Part shown: piece by piece, positions 1 to 9,590 of the stretch
Layout: each line of letters starts with the position of its first letter
Numbering within the stretch: position 1 is the first letter of the stretch
Assembly: GCA_022497145.1 (NCBI GenBank)
Contig: MU386091.1
Coordinates: 1-16,375, forward strand
Source of the DNA: Rostrohypoxylon terebratum
Lineage: Eukaryota > Ascomycota > Sordariomycetes > Xylariales > Hypoxylaceae
Direction of reading: 5' to 3'
DNA length: 16,375 bases
Position numbers and translations under genes: made by a program
Notes under the pieces: generated by a model
Seen by the model: only the letters and a program-made list of their open reading frames with translations
What the model was told of the DNA's origin: nothing
The model's database searches: none

Positions 1-259
1 AAATTTTAAAAATTAAAACCTAATATAAAACTAAATAATTTTTTATAACCTTTAAACTTTATTAATAATAAAAAAATAAAAAATAAAAAAGTTATAAAAC
101 AATAATAAATAAAAATATATTATATTTAATAAGATAAATAAACTGATCTTTTAAATATAATTAATAAATATTTTAAAAAATATATCTTATGTAAAAAACT
201 ATTAAGTATAAAAAAATAATTGTTAAAAAAATTATAAAAGAAAATAAATCAAAACAAAC

Positions 260-935
260 ATTTAAATTATAAAGTTAACCGCGAAAATATTTATTTTTAT
301 TTAAAAAATAAAAGTCTTAATTATAAATAACCGAGATAATTACTTTATAAAAAAATAATTATAAAATTATAAAAACTTTTAAAAGTGTTAAAAGTTAATT
401 AAATATTTAAAGTAAACACGAAAGTTTATTAATTAAATAATAATGTTTATTATATTAAAGTTAAAAAAATAAAAAAATAAAAATCTACGGTTATAATATA
501 AACCAGGATAAAACCTTATAAAACTAATTAACCTTAACTTAACCTCGATTAAGTATAATATATATACACCGCCTTTAAAATATTACGATTACTTTTTAAG
601 CTTTACATTACACATAACTACGCGTCGTTTTTAACACACATATAAAGCGTTATAATGACGTATTAAAATAAAAAATTAAATAACTTTTAAAAAATATTAA
701 CTTAATTTTTTTAAAAGGTTTATAATAAAAATATCATACGATTAATCAAATATGAAAATATAATAGTTATTAAAAAAACATATAATAAATTATATAAGTA
801 AATTAAAATAAAATAATTAAGTTGAAAAATAAAAATTATTTTATTTTATTTTTTAAACTTTAATTTTAAATTAATATATAATTTATTAAATATTATTTAA
901 TTTTAATTTATCTAATTTTATAATCTAACTTTAAA
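260..935. repeat. Dispersed repeat F, left copy (split by a solo LTR)
   Basis: This region is a decayed copy of the sequence at 14840-15125. Clear matches are 366-385 joined to 676-935; the match left of about 365 is weaker, although the shared aaataaccga segment and its surroundings suggest it continues to about 260. If the LTR at 386-670 and one target copy are removed, the flanks join to give the same order of bases as the uninterrupted copy at 14850-14900. Past about 930 the two copies diverge. The identity of the repeat is unknown. Its right-hand copy lies 0.45 kb ahead of a decayed + strand frame, so it could be a long terminal repeat of another retroelement, but no terminal motifs or primer-binding site were found. 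Confidence 0.68.
386..670 (-). mobile_element. Solo LTR, family 1, copy A
   Basis: This is one of four copies of a roughly 285-bp terminal repeat in the window (others at 1953, 4465 and 9591). On the + strand it begins TGTTAAAAG and ends in a mutated terminus, so it is reversed relative to the copy at 4465. Conserved blocks include the segment around acgcgtcgttttta (619-632) and the sequence around 550-580. The flanks are AAAAG (381-385) and AAAAA (671-675), a 5-bp target duplication with one G to A change of the RIP kind. The copy at 14850-14890 shows the site without the LTR, which confirms both boundaries. No internal retroelement sequence accompanies it, so it is a product of LTR-LTR recombination. 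Orientation is relative only, as the family's coding region is not seen. Confidence 0.82.
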
Positions 936-939
936 ATTA

Positions 940-1560
940 ACTTGTTCAATAACGTTTTTATTAATTAAAAAAAACTTTATTAATTAAATTATAATTTTAA
1001 TTTAATTTAAATATACTTTAAATAATAATTAAAAAAATTTAAAGTTTATTAATAAAAATTATATTATTATTTAACTTTAAAAGGTCTTATTAATGAACTA
1101 TTTTTAATGTAATATTATAAAGTTTAAAATTAAATTTTTATTAAAATTAAATTAATAAATAAGATGTTTTTTATTATTATTATTTTTAAGTGTTAATAAA
1201 TATACTTTATAGAAAAATTATAAAGTATATATAAATAAAATAACTTTCATTATAATATATTATAATAAAAACGTCATTATATTTTTTTTATTTAATTAAA
1301 TACGTTAAAAATATATAAAAAAAACTTTTATATAATTAATTATATAATCGTAACGGAAACTTTTAACTTATAACAATAATTTTAAGTTTTATATAATAAT
1401 ACTTTATAACGTATAAGTTTTAAATAACACTTATTATTTTATAATAAATAAAATTGTTTAAGGTTATAAAATCCCTTAAAAGTATAAAATTATAAGTTTT
1501 ATTTAAAAATTATATTTTATATAAAACGTTATATAAACAATATTATTATTATAAATATTA
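940..1560. other. AT-rich stretch without recognisable content
   Basis: I find no domain, terminal repeat or RNA gene here. Composition alternates between A-rich and T-rich runs. It is probably mutated repeat DNA, but I cannot match it to any other part of the window. Confidence 0.5.
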
Positions 1561-1952
1561 TTTATTAAGTTATAATTAATTTTATAATTTAGCTGATAAT
1601 TTAATTTAAAATATAACTTATAATGTAACTTATAAAATACATATAAAATAATTTAAAAGTATAACTACGTAATTAAGTTTTTTTATACGTATTTTATAAA
1701 TTATATTATATGTGTTATATTATATATTATATTATATATTAAATTATAAATTATTTTATAAAACATATTATACGTTAAATTTAAATTATTTTATCAGTTA
1801 TATTATAAATTAAATTATAAGTTACTTAATTAAGATATAAATAAATATTTTAAATTAAAAATTATTTTATACGTATTTAACAAATTATATTATATGTTAA
1901 ATTATACGTTATTTTAGAAATAAATAAATAAGTTTGTAAATATATTAACAAA

Positions 1953-2235
1953 TGCTAAAAGTTAATTAAACATTTAAAGTGGGCATAAAAGTCTATTAAT
2001 TAAATGATAATATTTATTATATTAACGTTAAAAAATTAAAAAAAAGGATTTACGGTTATAATGTAAACAAGGATATAACTTTATAAAACTAATTAACTTT
2101 AAATTAATTTTAATTAAATATAATATATACACACCGCTTTTAAAATATTACCATTACTTTTTAAACTTTATATTATACGTAACTACGCGTCGTTTTTAAC
2201 ACATATATAAAGCGTTATAATAACGTATTATAATA
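1953..2235 (-). mobile_element. Solo LTR, family 1, copy B
   Basis: The sequence matches the copy at 386-670 over its full length in the same orientation. Shared blocks include the segment before the ttaattaaatgataat run, the taatatatacacaccgc region and the aactacgcgtcgtttttaac block. It begins TGCTAAAAG (normally TGTTA) and ends in a mutated TAACA. The flanks are ACAAA (1948-1952) and ATAAA (2236-2240), a 5-bp target duplication in which a CpA became TpA. It lies inside the AT tandem-like array. It is heavily mutated, like copies A and D. No internal retroelement sequence adjoins it, so it is a solo LTR. Confidence 0.8.
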
Positions 2236-2573
2236 ATAAATTAAATAATAAATTGTTTTATATATATTTATAAGTTATTTTATACGTAAATATATAAGTC
2301 ATTATATAAGTAAACTTTTAATTACGTTAATTAATTTAATAATAATTTATTTTATATCTATTTTATAAGTTATATTATATATTATATTATATATTAATTT
2401 ATAATTACATTAATAATTTAAATATTAAATTATTTTATAAGTTAATTGATTAATAAATTAAATTATAAGTTAAATTATAAAATAAATAAAAACCGTTATA
2501 AAATATAAGTATATATATATAACAAATAAATAAATAATATAATAAAAATTTTAAATAAATTTCTTTTTAAATT

Positions 2574-2591
2574 TATATATATATATATATA
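2574..2591. repeat. (TA)9 microsatellite
   Basis: An uninterrupted run of nine TA units. It may have arisen from RIP-generated TpA richness followed by slippage. Confidence 0.8.
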
Positions 2592-2994
2592 AATAGGAAC
2601 GTATTTATTTACTTAAATAAATAAATATATACGTATATATATAATAAAAGTAAAATATTTTTATAATTAAAAATATTATAAGTAAACAAATAAATAAGTT
2701 ATATTTAAGCTGTAAAAACTTTTTAACTTTATAAAATAAACATTTGAAAAATAATTAAAATTTTAAATTAAAGTTATCCTGAATATTTAAGTATTTATTT
2801 AAGCGGGTATATTATATTATACGTTGTTGTTTAGATTATATAATACGTTATATTTTAATCTGTATTTTACGTTGTTTTATAAGTTATATTATAAGTTATA
2901 TTATAAAATAAATTATATTTAACGTTATATTATAAAATATATTTTAAATTATAAAGTTATATTATATATTATAAAATAAATTAACGTAGAATAT

Positions 2995-4464
2995 ATAAAA
3001 ATTAATTATTATTTAATATAATATTTATTATATATAAAATCATTTTTAAAATATTTATGGAATATATTTAAAAGTGTTAAAGTTGTTTTAATAATTATTG
3101 AATTTTAATGTATATATTTTATTATGTAATGTTAATAGTGAGGTATTTAATGTAAGCGAAATAACTTTATTATTAAAAAATAATTTTTTAAAATAATTAG
3201 AAAAATATTTACTTTTTCGTTATAAAAGGTTAAAAAAATAGAAAGAACTTATTAAATTACACTTAACTTTTATTTATTTTGAATATTATTAAAATACTTT
3301 CATGCTTTTATTATTAAATAAATTATTAAACATTTAATTAAATTTATGTTTTATTTATACATTTAATTATTTTATTTATAAAAGTAAATATAAATATTGT
3401 TTTTAATAATATATTAAATAAACATAAAAAGATTACATATTATAAATTAATTTATTATAATATAAACGTAAAATAAAAAAACTAAAAGTTTTAATAAAGA
3501 ATAAAAAAATAAAAATAACGAGTAAATAATATTTTATTTAATATTTTATTTAAAGTTATTAAATTTAACGTAGAAATAAAATAGTTTAATATTATTTTTT
3601 AACTTAAGTAATTTATGTTATAAAAAAAGGTCTTAAATATATAAAAATTATAAAACGTTATTTTTTTATAAAAATAATAAAGTTTAAAAACTATAAAATA
3701 TATTATATAAAAAAAGTAATAAGATCATTCGGTAATAATAAACGTTTTATATAAAACATTTAAAATTAAAAACGGTAGTTATATTTTTAAAATAAATTTA
3801 TAATAATTAAAAAATAAAATCTTTAAAATTTAAACGAAAATAATATAAAATAATTTAAAGATATTAAAATTAATAAGTTAAATGTTTATAATTAATAACG
3901 GTTTAATTCGACTTTAACGTCTTTAAAGATAAAATGTGTTAAAAATATAATTAAAAAAAACAATAAAATTAAAAAGTTTTAAAGCGTTATTATTTATTTT
4001 ATAAGTGAAAACTTAAAAATAATTAACTATTATAATGTTAAATAATAAAACGTTTTAATATTTATAAATAATAAGTTTTTTAAAAAAAATTAATTTAAAT
4101 ATTAAATTATATTATTAAAAAATAAATTATAAGTAAATGTTAATTACTTTTATGATAAATTAAATAAAATTAATTATATTTTAAATTAAATTAATAAAAT
4201 AATTGTAAAGAATTTATTTTTTTTCGTTTTAAATAAAAGTAAAGTTTTAAATGAATTACGTATAATAAAAAATATTATTAAATATTTATATAAATAATAT
4301 AAAAATTTAAATACTTATAAAAAAACGTAAAATAAGTTTTACATTTTACGTATAAAACCTTTAAATTTATTTATTACTTTTAAAATTAATTTTATAAGAT
4401 TTATTAAATAAATTAAATTAATAATTAATAATTATAAACGTAAATTATTCGATAAGTTATTAGC
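2995..4464. other. Unassigned AT-rich stretch, possibly old element sequence
   Basis: About 3480-4460 is A-rich on the + strand, like the decayed + strand frames elsewhere in the window. One frame near 4290-4400 reads as a hydrophobic and aromatic segment whose stops could derive from Gln codons, but stop frequency over the whole stretch is close to that expected by chance and no family motif is visible. The stretch is interrupted at its right end by the solo LTR at 4465. I see nothing that can be named. Confidence 0.4.
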
Positions 4465-4751
4465 TGTTATAATACGTTATTATAAGTTTTTATGTGTATG
4501 TTAAGGACGGCGTGCAGTCACATATAATGTGGGGCTTAAAAGGTGGTGGTAATATTTTAAAGGCGGTATGTGTGTACTATACTTAATCAGGGTTAGCTTA
4601 AGGATAGTTCGTTTTACAAGGTTATCTCCCCGCTTACATTACAACCGTAGATCCTTTCCTCTTTTATTTTTTTCAACCTTAATATAACAAACATTATCAC
4701 TTAATTAATAAACCGTTATACCCACCTTAAGTGTTTAATTAATCCTTAACA
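4465..4751 (+). mobile_element. Solo LTR, family 1, copy C (least mutated)
   Basis: This is the best-preserved member of the family. It starts TGTTATAATACG and ends CCTTAACA, giving TGTTA/TAACA inverted termini, and it is flanked by a perfect 5-bp duplication, TTAGC at 4460-4464 and at 4752-4756. That fixes its length at 287 bp and shows that it stands alone, not as the 5' LTR of the Gypsy element to its right. Its core (about 4499-4680) keeps many G and C residues at positions that are A or T in the other three copies. So it either inserted later or escaped mutation, while both its ends are AT-rich. I use its direction as + by convention; the family's coding region is absent, so true transcription direction is unknown. 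Confidence 0.88.
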
Positions 4752-4829
4752 TTAGCTTAATTTAATAAAAAAGTTATTAATAAATATTATAATAATAAAG
4801 TGGATTTTACCGTATTTTATTAATACGTG

Positions 4830-4876
4830 TAACGGTATAATTATATTTAAAATAAAAACTTTGTTTTATACCGTTA
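4830..4876. repeat. Perfect 11-bp inverted repeat
   Basis: TAACGGTATAA (4830-4840) is followed after 25 bases by its exact complement TTATACCGTTA (4866-4876). The arms include CCG/CGG, so this is less likely to be a chance product of base composition than the AT-only palindromes nearby. It lies at or just left of the Gypsy 5' LTR boundary. Function unknown. Confidence 0.6.
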
Positions 4877-5266
4877 TTAAAATAAAAATAAACCGATTAT
4901 AAACATTTTAAATACGTAATGAACTAATTAAACGTTTACTTTTAATATTAATTAAAAAGTAAATAATTATTATAATATTTTAACCGTAAAAATAATATTA
5001 AACGAAAAAAGATTATATAAAACTTTAACATGTTTTTAAATAAAATAATTTATTATTAATAAATAATATTTTATTTATTATAAAAAAATATTAACCGGAT
5101 ATACCTTTTAAATTTTTTTTAAAAAAACTACGAAATAATTAAATAAGTATTATTATTATTTAAGCGTTAATTAATGTGTCACAAACCAGCAACTTAACCA
5201 CGCCAACAATCCGAGAAGCGGAGGAAGCTCGACCAATCACGGGTAAACTACGGCATTAATCAGTAT

Positions 5267-5363
5267 GATCTGGCTGACTCAACCATGATCAGCCTGATCA
5301 GTTGTAAATACTGATCAATACGATCTGGGTGATCCGGCTCTGATCAACCAGATCAACCAGATC
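5267..5363. repeat. GATC-rich short-repeat cluster
   Basis: Nine GATC sites fall within 97 bases (5267, 5287, 5296, 5313, 5322, 5331, 5342, 5351, 5360). They are embedded in variants of TGATC(A/T)GG and in two adjacent copies of GATCAACCA. Two more GATC sites lie at about 5538 and 5543. The related LTR at 10816 lacks this segment but has its own GATC duplication. The cluster lies between the TATA box and the far end of the LTR, where the transcript leader would be. Confidence 0.72.
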
Positions 5364-5402
5364 ACGATGGCCTCACATATAGAAGAAGAAGGGAAGGATG
5401 CC

Positions 5403-5408
5403 TATATA
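5403..5408 (-). promoter_or_regulatory. Probable TATA box of island 1 LTR
   Basis: TATATA on the minus strand, about 215 bases from the 5' terminus of the LTR. The related LTR has TATATATT at 11027-11034, about 211 bases from its own terminus. Conservation of position in an otherwise diverged pair supports a promoter element. Confidence 0.55.
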
Positions 5409-5910
5409 ATCATAGCATTTCTCATGTATCTAGTCATTCCTTTAGCCCACCAGCTATCAATCTAAGTCTATTACTTCAACCGCATCGAACTAATAGGGAG
5501 AGGACTCCAAGCCTTTCTTACGAACAGACTACCTTTGATCTGATCTCTACGAGTACTGCTAACAAACAAGGAAACCCACGAATCACCCCGTATACCTAAG
5601 CACTTAGGTATAGGTTCGTAACATAATGATAATTTAAAATTAAACATAAAAAAGTTAAAAAAAATATTAAGAAAAAAGATACTTTAAAAAAATTAAACTT
5701 TTATGTTAAAAGAAATATTATAATATATATAATAATTTCGATAAATTTATTAAATAAAATCTTTAATAAAAGGCTTTTATTATTACCTTATAAAGTAATA
5801 AAAAATAAATTAATTATAATAATAAATATTTTTACGTTATCAAAATAATAAAATATTTAAATACGAAAAAAATGTTTAAATTTAAACCGGCTATTATATT
5901 TAAATTTAAC

Positions 5911-7300
5911 GGAAAATAAATATAATTTATTAATTTAATAATTTACGTATAGTTTTAAATTTAAAGTAAAAAATAAAAAATGTTATATGATCAATAATTA
6001 ATATAAAATATAACTTAATTATTAATAGGAAATTTTTTAAGTATTATAATATATTAATAAATTATAAAAGAAAAAAGTTAATTTTTTATTCGAATAAAAT
6101 TTATAAAGATAAACAATAAAAGTTTTTATAAATAAAATAGGAAACTTATTAAGGTATTTAAATTATTAAAAAAATGTTAATTCACGGGTAACATTTATAG
6201 AAAAAACGAGTAAAAAAAAGGCTAGTTAAAAAGTTATTTAATATATAAAATTATTAAATTAAACGTAAAGGAAAATTTAACTTTTACTTAAAAAATATCC
6301 GTTTATTAAAAATAAAAGTTTTATGTTGTTAAACTATTTTAACTTATTTAAAACCTTTAATACGTTAACGATAAACAATGTGAAAAGTAAATTATAAGTT
6401 AAGATAAAAAAATTTAAAAAGGTATTTAAATAAAAAGTATATTAATAGTTATATGTGAATTTATTAAATGAAAAAAATAAATTAATAATTTTAACATTAA
6501 TATTTTAATTATCACGTAAAAATGTTGATTATAATGTTAATTTTAATGCGAAGCTACGAAAAATGTATATAATGGTTAAATAAATATAAATAAAAAAAGC
6601 TTTTATAAGTAAAAATTAAAACATAAATTAAAATTAATACCCGGCGAAAAAAACTGTTAAAATATGTAAAACTTATAAATTTTTAAAAAATGCTATTAAT
6701 TAATATAAGTATTAACTGTTGGATATTATATTTTTAAGTGTTATAAGTTTTTATTAAATAATAAAAAAACGGTAAACCGAAATACGGGTAAATAAACTTA
6801 TATATTTTAAATAAGTTTATTACGAAAGAACGTGTTAAAAATTAATTATTAAATAACGATAATAAATTATATAAATTAATATTAAAAGTGGTCTTAAAAA
6901 TATTATAATTATTAAAATGTATTTAATAAAGTAATATTAAACGAATTATTATTGTATTATTTTAAAATAAATTATTATATTAAATTAAAAATGGATTTAA
7001 ATAATTTAAAATATAACCTTTTATATAAAATATTTTTAAAGAAAATAAAACTTTATTATAAATATATTATGAAAAATTTATAAAAGAAATTTATTAAATT
7101 ATTATTAATATTATAAATAATGTTAGTATTATTTGTAAAAGAAGTTAATAAAGAGTTATAATTTTATATAAATTATAAAGAATTAAACATGTTTATAAAG
7201 AAAAACTGTTAATATAAGTTGTAAAAAAGAAATCTTTTTAAAAAATTAATATTTAATAAATATTTTATAAAATATAAATAATAAAAGAAAATAAAAATTT
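5911..7300 (+). pseudogene. Decayed gag and 5' pol region of Gypsy element
   Basis: This A-rich + strand DNA lies between the 5' LTR and the first recognisable reverse transcriptase motif, where gag, protease and the amino-terminal part of reverse transcriptase belong. Short frames can be read, for example around 6550-6620 (an Arg-Ser-Tyr-Glu-Lys stretch followed by Trp-Leu-Asn), with TAA where Gln is plausible. I cannot identify a capsid fold, a CCHC zinc knuckle or the protease Asp-Thr/Ser-Gly motif. The assignment rests on position and strand. No start codon can be chosen because the frame is broken repeatedly. Confidence 0.42.
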
Positions 7301-7304
7301 TATT

Positions 7305-7710
7305 ACGTTTAAAATGAAATATAAAACTCATTAATATAAAATTGTTTCTTTAATTTTATAAATAAGTTTTTTATTTTTTAATAATATATAATTAATATAT
7401 TTTATAGTTACTTAAATAAATTTTATATTATTTATATAAATAATATATTTATTTTGAAAAATTTAAAGAAAAATATAAAATATATATTTATAAAGTATGA
7501 AATAAGTTAAAATAAATTAAGTTATAAGTTAATATAATTAAGTATAAATTTTATATTATAAAAATGAAGTTTTTAAGTTTTTATATAAATATAAATAAAG
7601 TTAAAATAATTTGATAATAATTTATATTTATAAAAAACGAAAAGGTGATAATTTAAATAGTATGGTTTTTTTAAGGTTTTATAATTTTTACCGTAGATTT
7701 ATTAAATGGT
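7305..7710 (+). pseudogene. Reverse transcriptase domain, RIP-inactivated
   Basis: This is the core of a Ty3/Gypsy reverse transcriptase. From 7305 the frame reads TFKMKYKTH-stop-YKIVSL, the decayed form of the family's F-T-RYGH-Y--VMPFGL block. At 7427-7485 it reads IIYINNIFILKNLKKNIKY, where Y-I-N-N (7433-7444) is the YxDD catalytic motif with both Asp codons turned to AAT. At 7540-7600 KYKFYIIKMKFLSFYI corresponds to the K-EF---EV-FLG block. At 7668-7703 FLRFYNFYRRFI matches FLGF-NFYRRFI closely. The spacing, about 80 codons from YxDD to FLGF, fits the family. The motifs lie in three frames, so at least two small indels have occurred. Loss of both catalytic Asp residues means no activity. 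Confidence 0.85.
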
Positions 7711-7859
7711 AGAAGTAAATAATTAAGTTATTTATAATTTTTATAAAATAAAAATTTAATTTAATATAAATCATTAAATGTCAATAAATATTTAAATAAT
7801 TATGGGATTATATAGTAAACGCGTTAATCTTTATTTATTTTTCGTATTATTTAAAAATT

Positions 7860-8010
7860 AAAGTGAAAACCGACGTTTTTAATGGTATAACTATTAAATA
7901 TGTATTATAATAAAAAACATTTAAAAACCTTATAAAGAGCGAAGTTAAACTATAAAATTTATAATAAAAATATTAATGATTATTAAAGCATTATTATATT
8001 AAAAAGTAAA
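7860..8010 (+). pseudogene. RNase H domain remnant of Gypsy pol
   Basis: From 7863 the frame reads VKTDVFNGITIKYVL, matching the ETDAS-GA-GGVL start of the Gypsy RNase H domain; the first catalytic Asp survives (GAC at 7872). About 30 codons on, 7949-7995 carries a KIYNKN segment followed after a one-base shift by MIIKALLYWK-like residues (the Trp codon reads as a stop), the counterpart of NYEI-DKE-LAIV-AL--WR. Its place directly after the reverse transcriptase and before the integrase fits the Ty3/Gypsy order. It is decayed by RIP and by a frameshift. Confidence 0.72.
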
Positions 8011-8229
8011 GTTAATAAGTTTTCAATATATTTAATTATTTTTTATTATAATAAATTATAAAGCTTTAAAATATTTTATAATAAAAAAAGGTTTAAATTT
8101 AAAATAAATAAATTAAGTAAATTTAATAGTTTGATATAATTTTATAATCACGTATTATTTAGATGTAGTAAACGTTGTTTTTACTATACTTTTAAAATCA
8201 TAACGGGAAATATAAACTTAAAAGTAGAA

Positions 8230-9130
8230 AAAAAATAAGTAACGTATAATAATATTACTTAAATTTATGACTTTAAATAATAATTTAAGTAAGGTTTAAA
8301 ACTTAATTATTATTAAACTATTTATTTTAACTAAATATAACGTATTAAAGCTATTAAAGGTAACTTTAGTAAATTAATTTTCAAAAGTAAATTACGAATT
8401 AATAAAATTATAAGATTATTATAAAAAACATTATGTACGGAAAAGAATAAACAAAATATATTAAGTGATTTAATTATTTAAAAAGGACGTTTAATTATTT
8501 TCGATTAAAATAACTTTTATATATAAATTATTAAAAAAATATATATGTGTTTAAGAATAATTTATTTAAAAAAAATAAAATAATTAATAGTCAATCAATA
8601 TGAATAGCCGAAATTATATAAGTAACTAAATAAATACGTAGGTAATTATTTATGTTAATTAATTAAGGTTTTATAAAATAAAATTTTGGGATTATTATCT
8701 TTTTTATTAATCTTGGATATGAAGTAAAATATATAATAATAAACTTTAAATTCTTTAATAAAATAAAAAATAAACATAATAATTTATTAATTAAAAAAAA
8801 GATAACATTTTTTTAATTATTAATAAAAGAATATATTTTAAAGGAAAAAGTATAAGATTTAATAAAATAAATAAAAGATTTTAAAATAGAAGTAAAAAAA
8901 ATAATTAAATAATTATAAAAGAAATAAGTTAATTAAGTAAATTAATATAAACGTAAGTTAAATTTTAAAGTAAGTAATAAAGTGTTTATTTTAATTAAGA
9001 TTAATATTAAAATGGATAAATTAAATAATAAGTTAAGTTTTTTTATGATATCGTTATTATATAAAATCATTATGAAATATTTAATACGTTTAAATATTTA
9101 TAAATTAAAGTTTTTATATAAATAAACCGG
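8230..9130 (+). pseudogene. Integrase domain and C-terminal module, RIP-inactivated
   Basis: Pieces of a retroviral-type integrase follow RNase H. Around 8464-8505 a DLII-stop-KGRLI stretch resembles the DLI-SDRG--F catalytic region. Near 8592 QS followed by decayed residues and A-E-I-I resembles the HPQ(S/T)DGQ-E motif. At 8700-8732 FFINLGYEVK matches the TPFFANLGYEP segment after the catalytic core. From 8964 FKVSNKVFILIKINIKMDKL then NNKLSFFMI corresponds to the KVGDKV-L---NIKT-RPS-KLD-K--GPF module that follows Gypsy integrases. The order and spacing are right for the family. The amino-terminal HHCC zinc site could not be located. Reading changes frame several times. I see no convincing chromodomain after it. 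Confidence 0.74.
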
Positions 9131-9590
9131 TTGATAATAATCTTATGTAAACTGTTTATAAAAGATCTTTAATAATTTTTATTAGGTTAAAAACCATAAA
9201 ACTCTTTTAAAGAAATAATAAACTTTAAGTTAAAAAAAGTTAAAATAAAGAATAAAAGAAATATTAATATTATAAATATATTATAGTAAATTAAAATATT
9301 AAGTTAAATAGTTAAATTAAAACCTTAATTTTATTTAATATTTAATGTTAAATTTTAAAAATATACTTTAATAAATTAATTAATTTTATTAGTAAAATAA
9401 AAAAACATTTAATTTTTTAATTTGTTTTGCAAAATAAATTAAAGTAATAAAAATGATAAAATCGTTAATAATTATTTAAATAATAATAAATTATTAAACG
9501 TTATAAGTATTTATTGAAAATATCGTAATAAATAAAATTTATTAAAATAAGCATAAAAATTTAAAATAAGTTTTTTTAAAAGTTAAGAAT

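Larger units (their letters stand above)
1560..2995. repeat. Degenerate AT tandem-like array
   Basis: Variants of a short phrase recur many times: TTATATTATA followed by AGTTA, TGTTA, CGTTA or AATTA, often next to TTATTTTATACGTA. They are densest at 1685-1920, 2255-2480 and 2800-2960, and sparse between 2500 and 2790. Spacing is irregular, so I cannot define one repeat period, and the array may be a decayed minisatellite or satellite. The solo LTR at 1953-2235 splits it. A (TA)9 run lies at 2574-2591. In DNA of this composition some recurrence is expected by chance, but the repeated co-occurrence of the two phrases exceeds what I see elsewhere in the window. Confidence 0.5.
5177..5623 (-). 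mobile_element. Solo LTR, family 2, island 1 (GC-normal)
   Basis: A 447-bp block of ordinary base composition in AT-rich DNA. It begins TGTCACAAACC and ends GGTTCGTAACA, imperfect inverted termini bounded by TG and CA, and carries a perfect 5-bp duplication, TAATG at 5172-5176 and 5624-5628. The uninterrupted site survives at about 13430-13450. Read on the minus strand it is colinear with 10816-11192: the same start TGTTACGAACC, CTGTTCGTAA about 96 bases in, TAGATTGA-AGCT at about 159, a TATATA box at about 215 and TTCCTCCGCTTC near the end. These shared marks give the orientation and identify an LTR with a promoter. It differs by about 170 extra bases rich in GATC (5231-5400). No coding sequence adjoins it. 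Confidence 0.85.
4875..5910 (+). repeat. Gypsy-element 5' LTR, interrupted
   Basis: This region aligns in the same orientation with 13186-13762. Shared blocks include the segment around 4930-4985, the attttatttattataaaa block, the region ending tattaag, and the stretch 5720-5830 with ttaattataataataaat. After subtracting the 447-bp inserted element and one target copy, its length is about 584 bp against about 577 bp for the 3' copy. It lies directly upstream of the pol remnant, and the other copy lies downstream in the same direction, as expected for the two LTRs of one retrotransposon. The exact ends and the target duplication of the whole element could not be fixed. The left edge is uncertain by tens of bases, and neither copy shows a clean TG start or CA end. 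Confidence 0.66.

Noticed and set aside
1560..2995. A centromere core or origin of replication
   Set aside because: AT richness and repeats alone do not show this, and no conserved origin or centromere motif is recognised in fungi of this type from sequence alone.
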